Of a DNA stretch of 64,000 bases, positions 16,730-25,770 are shown in pieces. The stretch comes from Clostridium sp. CMCC3677 (GTDB taxonomy: Bacteria; Bacillota; Clostridia; Clostridiales; Clostridiaceae): positions 372,001 through 436,000 of the forward strand of contig NZ_JAMQHS010000001.1 of NCBI RefSeq assembly GCF_023845585.1, read 5' to 3'. How positions within the stretch are numbered: position 1 is the stretch's first letter; every line of letters starts with the position of its first letter. The notes beneath the pieces are model-generated. The model was not told the DNA's origin. It searched no databases and saw only the letters and a program-made list of their open reading frames with translations. The translations under genes were made by a program, and so were the position numbers.

Positions 16730-17428
16730 ATGAATAATAGAGTAAAGTTATTTTCCATTATTGGAATTCTTATTGAAATTTTAACCGTCTTTTTGTTTTT
16801 TATGCTTACAAAAGATAGGACATCTATAGTATGGTTATGTTTAATTTTTATGATATTATCTGAATTAATTTTATTTGGAGGATATATATTAATTGAATAT
16901 ATTGCACAAAAATCATCTCAAATTATTATTAGGGCGGGTGTAGGTACCACATTGTTTGGATATTGGATAATATCTTTTGTAACTTCGCTAGTGTTTATTA
17001 ATTTAGAGAAGGACTTTATTAAGTATTTTATAAGCTTACAGTTAATTTTTATTATTTTAGAAACTATTTTAATTATATCTCTTATAACTGGTGCTAATAA
17101 AGTAAAACAAGATAGTGATAAAGTATTACAAGCAACTGGTTACATTAATACTTTTATTGACAGAATTAATTTACTTAAGAACAATATTAATAATAATAAG
17201 TATAAAAAGTTACTTGAGAAAATTTATGACGATCTAAGGTATAGTGATACTTCAACTATTGTACCCAGTGATTCTGAGTTAGAAACTAAAATTACCAATT
17301 TAGAAATTGCTTTATTAAATAGTGATGATGTTAAAAGTGATAAAGTAACAGAATTAATAGAGGAAATATTCATTTTAATAAATAAAAGGAAAGCAGAAGT
17401 TAAAAATGCAAAACTAGGGGGAATTTAA
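16730..17428 (+). CDS. Four-helix membrane protein of the SPFH operon
   Basis: The 232-residue protein has four hydrophobic helices in its first half (about 8-25, 33-55, 70-92 and 98-120). A cytoplasmic helical half (about 125-232), rich in Asn, Lys and Asp, follows. It has no zinc ribbon. The ATG at 16730 has AAGGAGGAG upstream, and the stop is one base before the next ATG. I do not recognise the family. Operon position suggests it anchors or partners the SPFH protein. Confidence 0.7.
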   Translation: MNNRVKLFSIIGILIEILTVFLFFMLTKDRTSIVWLCLIFMILSELILFGGYILIEYIAQKSSQIIIRAGVGTTLFGYWIISFVTSLVFINLEKDFIKYFISLQLIFIILETILIISLITGANKVKQDSDKVLQATGYINTFIDRINLLKNNINNNKYKKLLEKIYDDLRYSDTSTIVPSDSELETKITNLEIALLNSDDVKSDKVTELIEEIFILINKRKAEVKNAKLGGI

Positions 17429-17429
17429 A

Positions 17430-17993
17430 ATGAATCAAGGAAATAAAAAAAAATCTGTTATTGTTTTTAATAAAATAATTGAGAAAATACAGTTAATAAT
17501 GGGAATAATTATTATACTGATATTCTCAATGGCTATTTTTGGAAGTGCAGGAACGGAAGGAACTAGAGGAGTTATTTTAATGTCACTTTGTTTTATAGCT
17601 TTAGGAATTACCTTTATAGCTATGAGTAAAAAACGCCATAAGCTAATTGAAGATTTCAAAAGTTATGCACAAATATTGTCTAATGATCCAACTGGCTCTA
17701 TAGAAAATTTAGTATCTAGTTTAGGAGTATCTCAAGATGCAGTGTTAAAAAACTTAAAATTAATGATTAATGAAAAATATTTTGTTAACGCTTATATTGA
17801 TGTTGAAAATAATAGTATAGTTTTCCCATCAAAACTAGGAGAAAAAATTAATAAATCTGGACAAGTAAAAGAAGAGAATTCTCAATCTAATGTTGAGTAC
17901 GTTGCAATAGCATGTAAAAACTGTGGGGCTAGTAATAAAGTACAAAAAGGAACAGTTTGTGAGTGTGAATTTTGTGGTTCACAGATAGGATAA
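17430..17993 (+). CDS. Two-helix membrane protein with C-terminal zinc ribbon (paralogue 1)
   Basis: The 187-residue protein has two membrane helices (about 20-40 and 48-66). A helical segment (about 75-130) resembles a small winged-helix or DprA-like fold, with the motif SIENLVSSLGVSQDAVLKNLKLMI. A single zinc ribbon follows (CKNCG at about 164, CECEFCGS near the end). It is paralogous to the next gene: both have the same order of helices, the same helical segment and the nearly identical CKNCGA.NKV...VCECEFCGS ribbon. Function unknown; the setting points to envelope-stress or membrane-scaffold work with the SPFH protein. Confidence 0.7.
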   Translation: MNQGNKKKSVIVFNKIIEKIQLIMGIIIILIFSMAIFGSAGTEGTRGVILMSLCFIALGITFIAMSKKRHKLIEDFKSYAQILSNDPTGSIENLVSSLGVSQDAVLKNLKLMINEKYFVNAYIDVENNSIVFPSKLGEKINKSGQVKEENSQSNVEYVAIACKNCGASNKVQKGTVCECEFCGSQIG

Positions 17994-18008
17994 GGAGTGA
18001 GGAAAAAT

Positions 18009-18671
18009 ATGTTATCAAATTCTAATGAGAAGAAATCAACTCCATGGTGGCTTGTAATTTTACTATTAATTATATTTTGGCCAGTTGGAATATATTTTCT
18101 TTATAAAAAATTAACGGAAGATAAAACATTAGCATTAAGAAATAGTAAAATTTTAAGAGGTATTGGTTGGGTTTTCATTTGTTTTGCATTTATTTATCTC
18201 TCTATGATATTAGGAGGAAATGCTAAACGTGAAGATGGTTCCATTGCTACTGGAATATATTTTGCAATGATTTTTTTTGCTGGAGGTTCTATTTTTATGA
18301 TACACACTGCTAAAAAAATGAAGTTAAATGCAGAGAAGTGTAAAAAGTATATTTCAATTGTAGCAAATGAAAATGAAACATCTATTAATAATATAGCAAC
18401 ATCATTTTCTACAAATTCTGAGCAGGTATTTAATGATTTAAATGAAATGATTAATAAGGGTTTTTTTGGAGGAGCACATATAGATTTAAATACAGGAAAA
18501 ATAGTTTTGCCACAAACAGCAATGCAACAAACTAATAGGGAAATTCATAATAATTCAGAAGATATGAAACCTAAAATTAGAGCTGTTAAATGTAAAAATT
18601 GTGGAGCTAACAATAAAGTAGTTTCAGATAAAGTTTGTGAATGTGAATTTTGTGGTTCTATATTAGAGTAG
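18009..18671 (+). CDS. Membrane protein with C-terminal zinc ribbon (paralogue 2)
   Basis: This 220-residue paralogue of the preceding gene has a first helix after PWWLVILLLIIFWPVGIYFLY (about 12-32) and two more at about 50-72 and 80-102. The same helical segment follows (TSINNIATSFSTNSEQVFNDL), then the ribbon CKNCGANNKV with CECEFCGS. The first helix resembles those of superinfection-immunity or PspC-like small proteins, but I would not assign it further. The ATG at 18009 follows GTGAGG with normal spacing; a GTG at 17997 is possible. It is the last gene of the operon, followed by a very strong terminator. Confidence 0.7.
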   Translation: MLSNSNEKKSTPWWLVILLLIIFWPVGIYFLYKKLTEDKTLALRNSKILRGIGWVFICFAFIYLSMILGGNAKREDGSIATGIYFAMIFFAGGSIFMIHTAKKMKLNAEKCKKYISIVANENETSINNIATSFSTNSEQVFNDLNEMINKGFFGGAHIDLNTGKIVLPQTAMQQTNREIHNNSEDMKPKIRAVKCKNCGANNKVVSDKVCECEFCGSILE

Positions 18672-18674
18672 TAA

Positions 18675-18720
18675 AATAATAATAAAGCTATGACTTTTTA
18701 GTCATAGCTTTATTATTATT
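18675..18720. terminator. Terminator after the SPFH operon
   Basis: Perfect 21-bp stem with a TTTT loop, centred on AAAGCTATGACT/AGTCATAGCTTT and flanked by AATAATAAT/ATTATTATT. Confidence 0.85.
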
Positions 18721-18778
18721 TAGTGTAAATTTTATGCGGGAAAATTTATTAATCAAATTAAAATGTGAATAGATATGT

Positions 18779-18806
18779 TTGAGAATTATTATCTCTGGTA
18801 TATACT
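18779..18806 (+). promoter_or_regulatory. Putative promoter of the broken small membrane protein gene
   Basis: TTGAGA and TATACT are separated by 16 bp. The site lies about 45 bp upstream of the ATG at 18849. Confidence 0.45.
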
Positions 18807-18848
18807 ATATAATGAGAATATGAGATATAAAAGAAAGAAGAATAAATT

Positions 18849-18987
18849 ATGAAATTTAAAAATAAAAAAAATATTAATATTAATGATTGTAATTATAATA
18901 GCTATTTTGGGGTTAATTAGATATAGAATGTCTGTAAATAGTAAAGCAGTTCAAGGAATGAAACAATTGGCTTATTATTTGGATTAA
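18849..18987 (+). pseudogene. Small membrane protein, frameshifted in a run of eight A
   Basis: An ATG opens MKFKNKK and then meets a run of eight A (after AAT), after which the reading frame soon stops. The frame one base away continues as ILILMIVIIIAILGLIRYRM and ends QLAYYLD with TAA at 18985. Removing one A would give a single protein of about 46 residues with one membrane helix and a basic tail, which looks natural. It is therefore a frameshifted gene, a sequencing error in a homopolymer, or a slippage-controlled gene. No family recognised. A promoter-like sequence precedes it, but the ribosome binding site is weak. Confidence 0.5.
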
Positions 18988-19043
18988 ATAATATATACTT
19001 TATTTAGAGACACTTTAAATTAATTATTAAGGGGGAGGAATTT

Positions 19044-20807
19044 ATGGATAATAGAGAAAAGGTTTTTTATGTATTAAAGAAGTATTATGGATATAGCACT
19101 TTAAGAAGAGGACAATATGAAATAATAAACAGTATTCTTAATTGTAGAGATACCTTTTGCCTTATGCCTACAGGTGCAGGAAAATCAATTTGTTATCAAA
19201 TACCAGCCTTAATTTTTAATGGTATAACTCTTGTAATTTCACCGTTAATATCTCTAATGAAAGATCAAGTTGATAATCTTGTTGAAAGTGGTATAAAAGC
19301 AGCATACATAAACAGCACTCAAAGTATTGAGGAGATTAAAAACATATTATTAGAAGCTTCCATAAATGAATATAAAATAATATATATTGCACCTGAAAGA
19401 TTGGAATCAAATATATTTAGAAATATGATAAAAGATTTAGATATTTCTCAAATAGCTATTGATGAAGCTCATTGTGTATCTCAATGGGGTCATGACTTTA
19501 GAAAAAGCTATTTGCAAATTTTAGAGTTTTATAAACTTTTAAAGAATAAACCAATAATTTCTGCTTTTACAGCAACAGCAACAAAAGAGGTAAAAGATGA
19601 TGTAATAAATCTTTTAGGGTTATTTAAACCATATATATACATAGGTGATATTAATAGAGAAAATTTAAAATTAACTGTTTTAAAAGAAATTGATAAATTA
19701 GAAGAATTAAAAGATATTATAAGAAGTCATGAAGAACAATCAGGAATAGTATATTGTGCTTCACAAAAAGAAGTAGATAATCTTTATTACTATTTAAATG
19801 ATTTAGGCTATAGTGTCGGAAAATATCACGGTGGGCTTAAAGATGAAGAAAAAGAAAGTTTTCAAGAAGGTTTTTTATTTGAAAAATTTAATGTAATGAT
19901 TGCAACTAATGCATTTGGAATGGGCATTGATAAGTCAAATATAAGATTTATAGTACATTTTACTATCCCTCAAAATATAGAATGTTATTATCAGGAAATA
20001 GGAAGAGGGGGAAGAGATGGAGAAAAATGCGATTGTTATCTTTTCTATTATGAAAGTGATATAAGAAGAGTCGAATATATAATAAATAAGAGTTCATCTT
20101 TTAAAACACGAGAAGTTCATCTTAGAAAATTACAATATATGATTGATTATTGTAATTTAAAAGAATGTTATAGAAAATATATATTAAATTATTTTGGAAA
20201 TTATGGAAAATTAAATTACTGCAATAATTGCAGTAATTGCTTAAATGATGATGAGCTAAAAGATTTTACAAAGGAAAGTCAAATGGTTTTATCAACTGTT
20301 TTTAGAACAAGAGAAAAATATGGAATATCAGTACTTATAGATATATTAAAAGGGTTTAAAGGCCCTAAGATAATACAAAATAATTTGGATAAAGTAACAA
20401 CTTATGGAATAATGAGAGAATATGGTAGTTCATTAATTAAAGATTTGATTAATAGCTTATTAAAGCAAGGATATGTAGATTTAAAAGAAGGAACATATTC
20501 AATGTTAAAACTTAATCAACGTTCATATAAAGTCTTAAAAAACAAAGAAAAAGTTATATTTAAAATTTTAGATAAAGAAGAAAGCATTTTAAATATAGAA
20601 TTATTTGAAGCATTGAAAAAATGGAGAAAAGAAAAAGCGTTTAAAGAAAATAAAAAACCATACATAATTTTTTCAGATACAACTTTAATTGATATATGTA
20701 ATAGTAAACCTGATAATGCAGAAAAATTATTAGATATTAGAGGTATTGGTGAAAAGAAAATAAATGATTATGGGGAAGAAATATTAAAAATAATCGCTTT
20801 GTTTTAA
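19044..20807 (+). CDS. recQ: RecQ-type ATP-dependent DNA helicase
   Basis: Superfamily 2 3'-5' helicase of 587 residues for DNA repair and recombination. Walker A is TGAGKS near residue 46, the Walker B box is DEAH in IDEAHCVSQWGHDFR, and motif VI is around QEIGRGGRDG. Four cysteines after residue 365 (CNLKECY, CNNCSNC) form the RecQ zinc site. A winged-helix region and a short HRDC domain (ending LLDIRGIGEKKINDYGEEIL) complete it. The length is normal for a RecQ with one HRDC. GGGGGAGG precedes the ATG. It stands alone. Confidence 0.93.
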   Translation: MDNREKVFYVLKKYYGYSTLRRGQYEIINSILNCRDTFCLMPTGAGKSICYQIPALIFNGITLVISPLISLMKDQVDNLVESGIKAAYINSTQSIEEIKNILLEASINEYKIIYIAPERLESNIFRNMIKDLDISQIAIDEAHCVSQWGHDFRKSYLQILEFYKLLKNKPIISAFTATATKEVKDDVINLLGLFKPYIYIGDINRENLKLTVLKEIDKLEELKDIIRSHEEQSGIVYCASQKEVDNLYYYLNDLGYSVGKYHGGLKDEEKESFQEGFLFEKFNVMIATNAFGMGIDKSNIRFIVHFTIPQNIECYYQEIGRGGRDGEKCDCYLFYYESDIRRVEYIINKSSSFKTREVHLRKLQYMIDYCNLKECYRKYILNYFGNYGKLNYCNNCSNCLNDDELKDFTKESQMVLSTVFRTREKYGISVLIDILKGFKGPKIIQNNLDKVTTYGIMREYGSSLIKDLINSLLKQGYVDLKEGTYSMLKLNQRSYKVLKNKEKVIFKILDKEESILNIELFEALKKWRKEKAFKENKKPYIIFSDTTLIDICNSKPDNAEKLLDIRGIGEKKINDYGEEILKIIALF

Positions 20808-20835
20808 ACAAATATCACGATGTATTTAAAGGAAA

Positions 20836-20880
20836 GTGAAGTTTAACTAAACTAAATTAGTATAGACTTCACTTGTTTTT
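20836..20880 (+). terminator. Terminator after recQ
   Basis: GTGAAGT pairs with ACTTCAC, partly extended by AT pairs, then TTGTTTTTATTT. Confidence 0.65.
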
Positions 20881-20994
20881 ATTTAGAATATTATGTTGGT
20901 TACACTAATGATTTATGAGAGAGTTTAGCAGTTAGCAGAAAATAACATTACCGTTAATAAAATAATACTTGTGTATAAGAAAATCTTATTATAA

Positions 20995-21882
20995 TTATTT
21001 CAAAGAATGCCTTAAAAAATCAATAAATACTTCATCAGCTATACATTTTTTATAATTTTTATTTTTTATAAGATAAAGTTTTCTACTAATTTTTATGTTT
21101 TCTTTAAATGGAATAGATTTAATTAGTCCATAATTAAGTTCATTTTTGACTGAGTAGTAAGATAAAGCTGATACTCCAATGTTTGAAATAACTCCTTGTT
21201 TAATAGCTTCAATATTACCTATTGTGTAAATCTTTTCAGAATTGAATTTAAAATTACCTATACTTTCAAGATATTTAGTTATTGAACTTTTAGGATTTGA
21301 TATTAGGAAAGTACTGTTTTTTAAATCATTTATACTTATAGATTTTTTTTGGGTAAAAGGATGGTTATTACCTACTAATAACACCAATGGGTCTTCACCA
21401 ATAACTTCACAAATTAAATCATCATCAAAAAATTCAGGTTGGCTTATTAAACCAATTGAGCATACATTATCTTTTATATTTTGTATTGCATCTTTAGCGT
21501 ATTTGACATCGTTTAATATAGAGATGTATGGATGTTTTAAATTAAATTTATATATTATATCAGGAAGTATATAAGTTCCTGGTGTGCTAGAACATGAAAT
21601 GTTTATTTTCTGTTCTTTTAAATCATTTAATAGTGAAATCTTGAGTTTAGCCTCATTTGTTGATTCTAATATTTTTCTAGCATATGGTAAAAATTCTTTT
21701 CCAGCTTCAGTTAATTTTACATCTTTATTATCTCGTGAAAATAGCTTTGTATTAAAATATGATTCTAAGCTTTTTATTCTAAGGGACACAGCAGCTTGAG
21801 TACAGAATAACTCTTCGGAAGTTTTGGTAAAGTTTTTATTTTCAGAGAGAATAAGAAATGTTTTTATATTTTGAATATTCAT
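20995..21882 (-). CDS. LysR family transcriptional regulator
   Basis: The 295-residue protein has the N-terminal LysR winged-helix domain (1-60; FLILSENKNFTKTSEELFCTQAAVSLRIKSLE) and a type 2 periplasmic-binding-like effector domain (about 90-290). LysR proteins commonly regulate the divergent neighbour, which here is a DASS-family anion transporter operon starting at 22084 about 200 bp away. The inducer is thus probably the transported organic anion or a product of it. AAGGGG precedes the ATG. Confidence 0.88.
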   Translation of the reverse strand: MNIQNIKTFLILSENKNFTKTSEELFCTQAAVSLRIKSLESYFNTKLFSRDNKDVKLTEAGKEFLPYARKILESTNEAKLKISLLNDLKEQKINISCSSTPGTYILPDIIYKFNLKHPYISILNDVKYAKDAIQNIKDNVCSIGLISQPEFFDDDLICEVIGEDPLVLLVGNNHPFTQKKSISINDLKNSTFLISNPKSSITKYLESIGNFKFNSEKIYTIGNIEAIKQGVISNIGVSALSYYSVKNELNYGLIKSIPFKENIKISRKLYLIKNKNYKKCIADEVFIDFLRHSLK

Positions 21883-22083
21883 TTCAATACCCCTTAATAT
21901 ATGTTTATTTTAGTAAAATTATACTACACATTAATAATCTAATAAACAAGTAACTATAAAAAATGCTTATAGTAAAAGTAAAAAGAAAATTTTTAATAAG
22001 TATTTGTAATTGGATATGTAACTTGATTTACTGTTAGAATAATTCTCGAGGAAACTAATACAAAAATGAGAGGAGAATGTATT

Positions 22084-23559
22084 TTGAGCAATTCAGAAAA
22101 AGAAGTAAAGATAAAAAAACAAAAAAGTCCTTTTGAGATAAGAATGCAATTTTTTGGTTTACCAATAGCACTTATATTATTTGCAATAATTTTTACAATG
22201 CCAACACCAAACGGACTTTCTTATTCAGGAAAGATGGCAATGGGGGTATTCTTATTTGCATTAACATTATGGATAACAAATAGTATACCTAATTATGTAA
22301 CAGCACTACTTACTATAGTTCTTTTACCATTAACTGGTGCTTGGAACGAGACTCAAGTTATGGGGGTTTTAGGGTATGAAGTTATTTGGTTAACTTTTGC
22401 AGCCTTCATAATAGCATCTGGTATGGAAAAGAGTGGACTTGCTAAAAGATTAGCATTATTTCTTATTACTAAATTTGGAAAGAGTACTAATAATATATTA
22501 GCATTACTTATGGCAACAAATTTTCTAATAGCTTTTGTTGTTCCATCAACAACTGCTCGTGCTGCGATGATGTTCCCTATAGTAATGCTAGTAATAGAAG
22601 CTTTTCATGTTAATTTAGATGATCCTAAAAATAACTTTGGTAGATTATTAGCATTACAAGGAATTCAATCAAATAACTTATCAACTGCCGCTATTTTAAC
22701 AGCTACATCATCACAAATACTTGCAGTCAGCTTTATAAGAGATCTTTCAGGTCATGAAATTTCATGGGGTGAATGGTTTATGGCATCAGCTCCAATAACT
22801 ATACTTACATTAATAGCTTCATTTTTTATAGGTAAGTCATTATTTAAAGTTCATAATAAAAAAGTAACTGTAGAAGACATGAAAAAACTGAACGATCAAT
22901 ATAAAAGCCTTGGAAAAATGTCAATAACAGAAAAGAAGGCACTTATTATTTTTGCTTTCACAGTTATTATGTGGGCACTAGATAAAGGACAACTTAAAAT
23001 ATTAGGATTTAGATTAAGTTTAGTTATGGTTGCAATATTATCAGCAGCATTATTCTTTATGCCTTATATAGGAATATTAAAATGGAAAGAGGCCAAGATA
23101 TCATGGAACTTATTAATATTTGCATGTGGAGCATATGCAGGTGGAGTTGCATTAAATGATACTGGCGTTGCATCATGGGTGCTTAATAGTATATTTACTT
23201 CTTTGGGAATTGAAAATTTAAGTTTTTATGCTTTATTTGCAACAATAATGTTTATTTCAAGTTTTAGTCATTTAGTATTTACATCAAAAACAGTAAGAAC
23301 AATAATACTTATACCAACAATAATAGCAATAGCAAAAACATCAGGTTATAATCCAATAGCATTGGCATTACCAGCAGCATTAACTATTGCGGATACGATT
23401 ACATTACCGCCAAGTAGTAAGGTTAATCTTATATACTACAACACAGGATACTTTACTGTATTACAAGAATTAATCTATGGATTACTTGTATTATTAGTAA
23501 AATGGGCAATTTTAATGGGTGCTTCATTTACTTGGTTTAAAGTATTAGGAATAGTTTAG
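22084..23559 (+). CDS. DASS/SLC13 family anion:sodium symporter
   Basis: Membrane protein of 491 residues with about 12 hydrophobic helices, starting after a lysine-rich N-terminus. It resembles divalent anion:sodium symporters (DASS), which carry C4-dicarboxylates, sulfate or similar anions. Conserved features include SNT-like turns (FVVPSTTARAAMMFP) and the near-repeat ALPAALTIADTITLPPSSKVN in the second half. TTG at 22084 is chosen: GAGGAG ends eight bases before it, while the ATG at 22066 overlaps that site. It is followed after 13 bases by a membrane-anchored protein and then a phosphomutase, forming one operon divergent from a LysR gene. Substrate unproven. Confidence 0.85.
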   Translation: MSNSEKEVKIKKQKSPFEIRMQFFGLPIALILFAIIFTMPTPNGLSYSGKMAMGVFLFALTLWITNSIPNYVTALLTIVLLPLTGAWNETQVMGVLGYEVIWLTFAAFIIASGMEKSGLAKRLALFLITKFGKSTNNILALLMATNFLIAFVVPSTTARAAMMFPIVMLVIEAFHVNLDDPKNNFGRLLALQGIQSNNLSTAAILTATSSQILAVSFIRDLSGHEISWGEWFMASAPITILTLIASFFIGKSLFKVHNKKVTVEDMKKLNDQYKSLGKMSITEKKALIIFAFTVIMWALDKGQLKILGFRLSLVMVAILSAALFFMPYIGILKWKEAKISWNLLIFACGAYAGGVALNDTGVASWVLNSIFTSLGIENLSFYALFATIMFISSFSHLVFTSKTVRTIILIPTIIAIAKTSGYNPIALALPAALTIADTITLPPSSKVNLIYYNTGYFTVLQELIYGLLVLLVKWAILMGASFTWFKVLGIV

Positions 23560-23572
23560 GAGGGAAATTTAT

Positions 23573-24334
23573 ATGAAAAAACTACTAACTATAGTATTAG
23601 TATTAACTTTAGTGACTTCATCATCAGTGCCAGTTTTTGCAGCAGATAAAGATGCAAAGCTTGTATCTATAGAAGATGTAATTACTAAAGACGGAGAAAA
23701 TGCAAATATAAAAGAAAGTATAAAAGCTATAACTGATTCAAATGGAAATATATATTTTCCATCTTATAAAGATAGCAAAATAAATAAAATTACAATAGAA
23801 AATGGAACACAAAATGGAAATGTTGAGCTTATAAAAAATGGAGATATAGAATATAACTCATTAAACTTCAAAGAAAAAAATACAGAAGTTACATTTGATC
23901 TTGAAATTATACAAGAAAAAACTTATGTAGAAAAGGGAGCTAAAATAGGAAGTACATTTCCTAAAAATATAAATATGATTGAATTTAAAGATAAAAATAA
24001 TTCTCCTTTAAATATTGAAAATTACACAATTAATTTAGCAGCTCCTATTGGATATGAACTTTTAAATATAGTTAACTTTGATCCAGAAAAAGAATATGAA
24101 GTTTTTGAAAAAGACGGAAAAATTTTTGGTAAATATGCATTTGGAAAAATTAAAAGTGGATCTGATATGAAACTTGCAATTAATATATATAACAAAAATA
24201 AAACTTTTAATTATATAGTTTGGGGAATGGCTATAATAATTTCAATATTGTTTATGGTTAAGAATAAGGATTTATTAACAAAGGCTAAAGAAGAAAAATT
24301 AAAGAACAAAAGTTTAAAAATGAAGAATATATAA
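23573..24334 (+). CDS. Secreted, C-terminally membrane-anchored protein
   Basis: The 253-residue protein has a signal peptide (MKKLLTIVLVLTL, cleavage probably after FAA near residue 25). An extracellular beta-rich domain (about 28-205) follows, then one membrane helix (about 213-230) and a short lysine-rich cytoplasmic tail. I do not recognise the domain; the layout resembles cell-surface proteins whose ectodomain assists a transporter. It lies in the operon between the DASS transporter and the ApgM-type enzyme, so it may bind or present the same substrate. AGGAGGG precedes the ATG. Confidence 0.7.
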   Translation: MKKLLTIVLVLTLVTSSSVPVFAADKDAKLVSIEDVITKDGENANIKESIKAITDSNGNIYFPSYKDSKINKITIENGTQNGNVELIKNGDIEYNSLNFKEKNTEVTFDLEIIQEKTYVEKGAKIGSTFPKNINMIEFKDKNNSPLNIENYTINLAAPIGYELLNIVNFDPEKEYEVFEKDGKIFGKYAFGKIKSGSDMKLAINIYNKNKTFNYIVWGMAIIISILFMVKNKDLLTKAKEEKLKNKSLKMKNI

Positions 24335-24355
24335 TATAATAAGTAGGTGAATAAA

Positions 24356-25609
24356 GTGAGGAAAAGACAAGGCATATTAATAATAGCAGATGGTTTGGGT
24401 GACAGACCTAATAAAGAATTAAATGGATTAACTCCACTTGAAAAAGCTAATACTCCTAACTTAGATAGATTAGTGAGTGAAGGAATGTGTGGAAATGTAC
24501 ATCCAATAGCACCAGGTATAAGAGTAGGTACTGATGTAGGTCATCTTGAGATATTTGGATATGATAGCAGTAAAGTCTATCCAGGTAGGGGACCACTTGA
24601 AGCTGTAAGTGCTGGTATAGAAATTAATGATGGAGATATTGCTTTTAGAGGTAACTTTGGAACTATAGATGAGAATGATATTGTTATTGATAGAAGAGCT
24701 GGACGTATTAGAAAAGATACAGATTTATTAGCAAAGTCATTAAATGGAATGTTATTAGAAGATGGGACAAAGGTTTTAGTTAAGGAACTAACTGATCATA
24801 GAGTAGCTGTTGTATTAAGAGGAGAGGGTTTGGGAAAAGAAATAATTTGTACAGATCCAGGAACAGCTTGTGAAGGTGAGAAGTTAGTAATTCCAACAGC
24901 AATAGATAAAAATGATATTAAAAGTGAAAAAACAGCAAAAAATCTTCTTGAGTTTACAATTAAAGCGAATAAAATATTAAAAAATCATACAGTTAATTTA
25001 AAAAGAATTGAACAGGGAGAAAAACCTGCAAATACAATTTTGACCAGAGGTGTTGGACAAAAGAAATTCATGTCTAAGATAACAGAAAAGTTTGGAATTA
25101 AGGCAGTATGTATAGCTGGAGATAAAACAGTTTATGGTATTGCAAATTTAGCAGGAATGGAAAAATATACTGAAGATGATTTTACTGCGAATTTTGATAC
25201 GAGAATAGATAAAAAAGCTGAAAAGGCAATAGAATATATAAATAAAGGTTATGATTGGGTTGTGGTTCATGTCAAGGCAACAGATCTTGCAGGTCATGAT
25301 AATTTACCTATGAAAAAGGTTGAGGTTATAGAGAAGATAGACAAGATGGTTGGATATGTATTAGACAATATAGATAAAACGAAATGTTATGTGAGTTTTA
25401 CAGCAGATCATTCAACTCCATGTGAAGCAAGAGATCATACTGGAGACGGGGTTCCAACTATAATATGGGGAGAAGATGTTAGAAAAGATGAGGTTAAGTT
25501 AACTGGAGAAAAATACTTTAATAATGGTTGTTTAAATAATATTACTGCATCTGATATTTTCATGTTACAAATGGATTTTATGGGATTTACTAAGAAAAGA
25601 GGAGCATAA
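24356..25609 (+). CDS. ApgM-type alkaline-phosphatase-superfamily phosphomutase
   Basis: This 417-residue member of the archaeal-type BPG-independent phosphoglycerate mutase family has the metal-binding IADGLGDRP at the start and a PNLDRL motif. C-terminal metal ligands are in DLAGHDN and TADHSTPCEARDHT. At the nucleophile position it reads VGTDVGHLEIFGYD, where I recall classical members having Ser, so a Thr may carry the phosphate. A canonical GpmI is also present at 60367, so this one may not be glycolytic. Its operon with an anion transporter suggests an imported phosphorylated or sulfonated acid as substrate. GTG 24356 follows TAGGTGA. Confidence 0.8.
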   Translation: MRKRQGILIIADGLGDRPNKELNGLTPLEKANTPNLDRLVSEGMCGNVHPIAPGIRVGTDVGHLEIFGYDSSKVYPGRGPLEAVSAGIEINDGDIAFRGNFGTIDENDIVIDRRAGRIRKDTDLLAKSLNGMLLEDGTKVLVKELTDHRVAVVLRGEGLGKEIICTDPGTACEGEKLVIPTAIDKNDIKSEKTAKNLLEFTIKANKILKNHTVNLKRIEQGEKPANTILTRGVGQKKFMSKITEKFGIKAVCIAGDKTVYGIANLAGMEKYTEDDFTANFDTRIDKKAEKAIEYINKGYDWVVVHVKATDLAGHDNLPMKKVEVIEKIDKMVGYVLDNIDKTKCYVSFTADHSTPCEARDHTGDGVPTIIWGEDVRKDEVKLTGEKYFNNGCLNNITASDIFMLQMDFMGFTKKRGA

Positions 25610-25632
25610 AAATTAAATAATATAAGTTTAAG

Positions 25633-25686
25633 AGAACTGTATCTGGATATTTTTTGAAAAAATTCAGTATACAGTTCTTTGTTTTT
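25633..25686 (+). terminator. Terminator after the ApgM-type gene
   Basis: AGAACTGTAT pairs with ATACAGTTCT around an AT-rich loop, then TTGTTTTTATT. Confidence 0.75.
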
Positions 25687-25770
25687 ATTAAGTATATTAA
25701 TGAATTTACAAAAATTTGTCATACTGTTACCTTTTTGTTGAATATATTTTAATAAAAAGGAGGCGGGGAT

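Noticed and set aside
21242..21799. Two plus-strand frames inside the LysR gene
   Set aside because: Antisense to a clear LysR protein, no ribosome binding site and no family resemblance.
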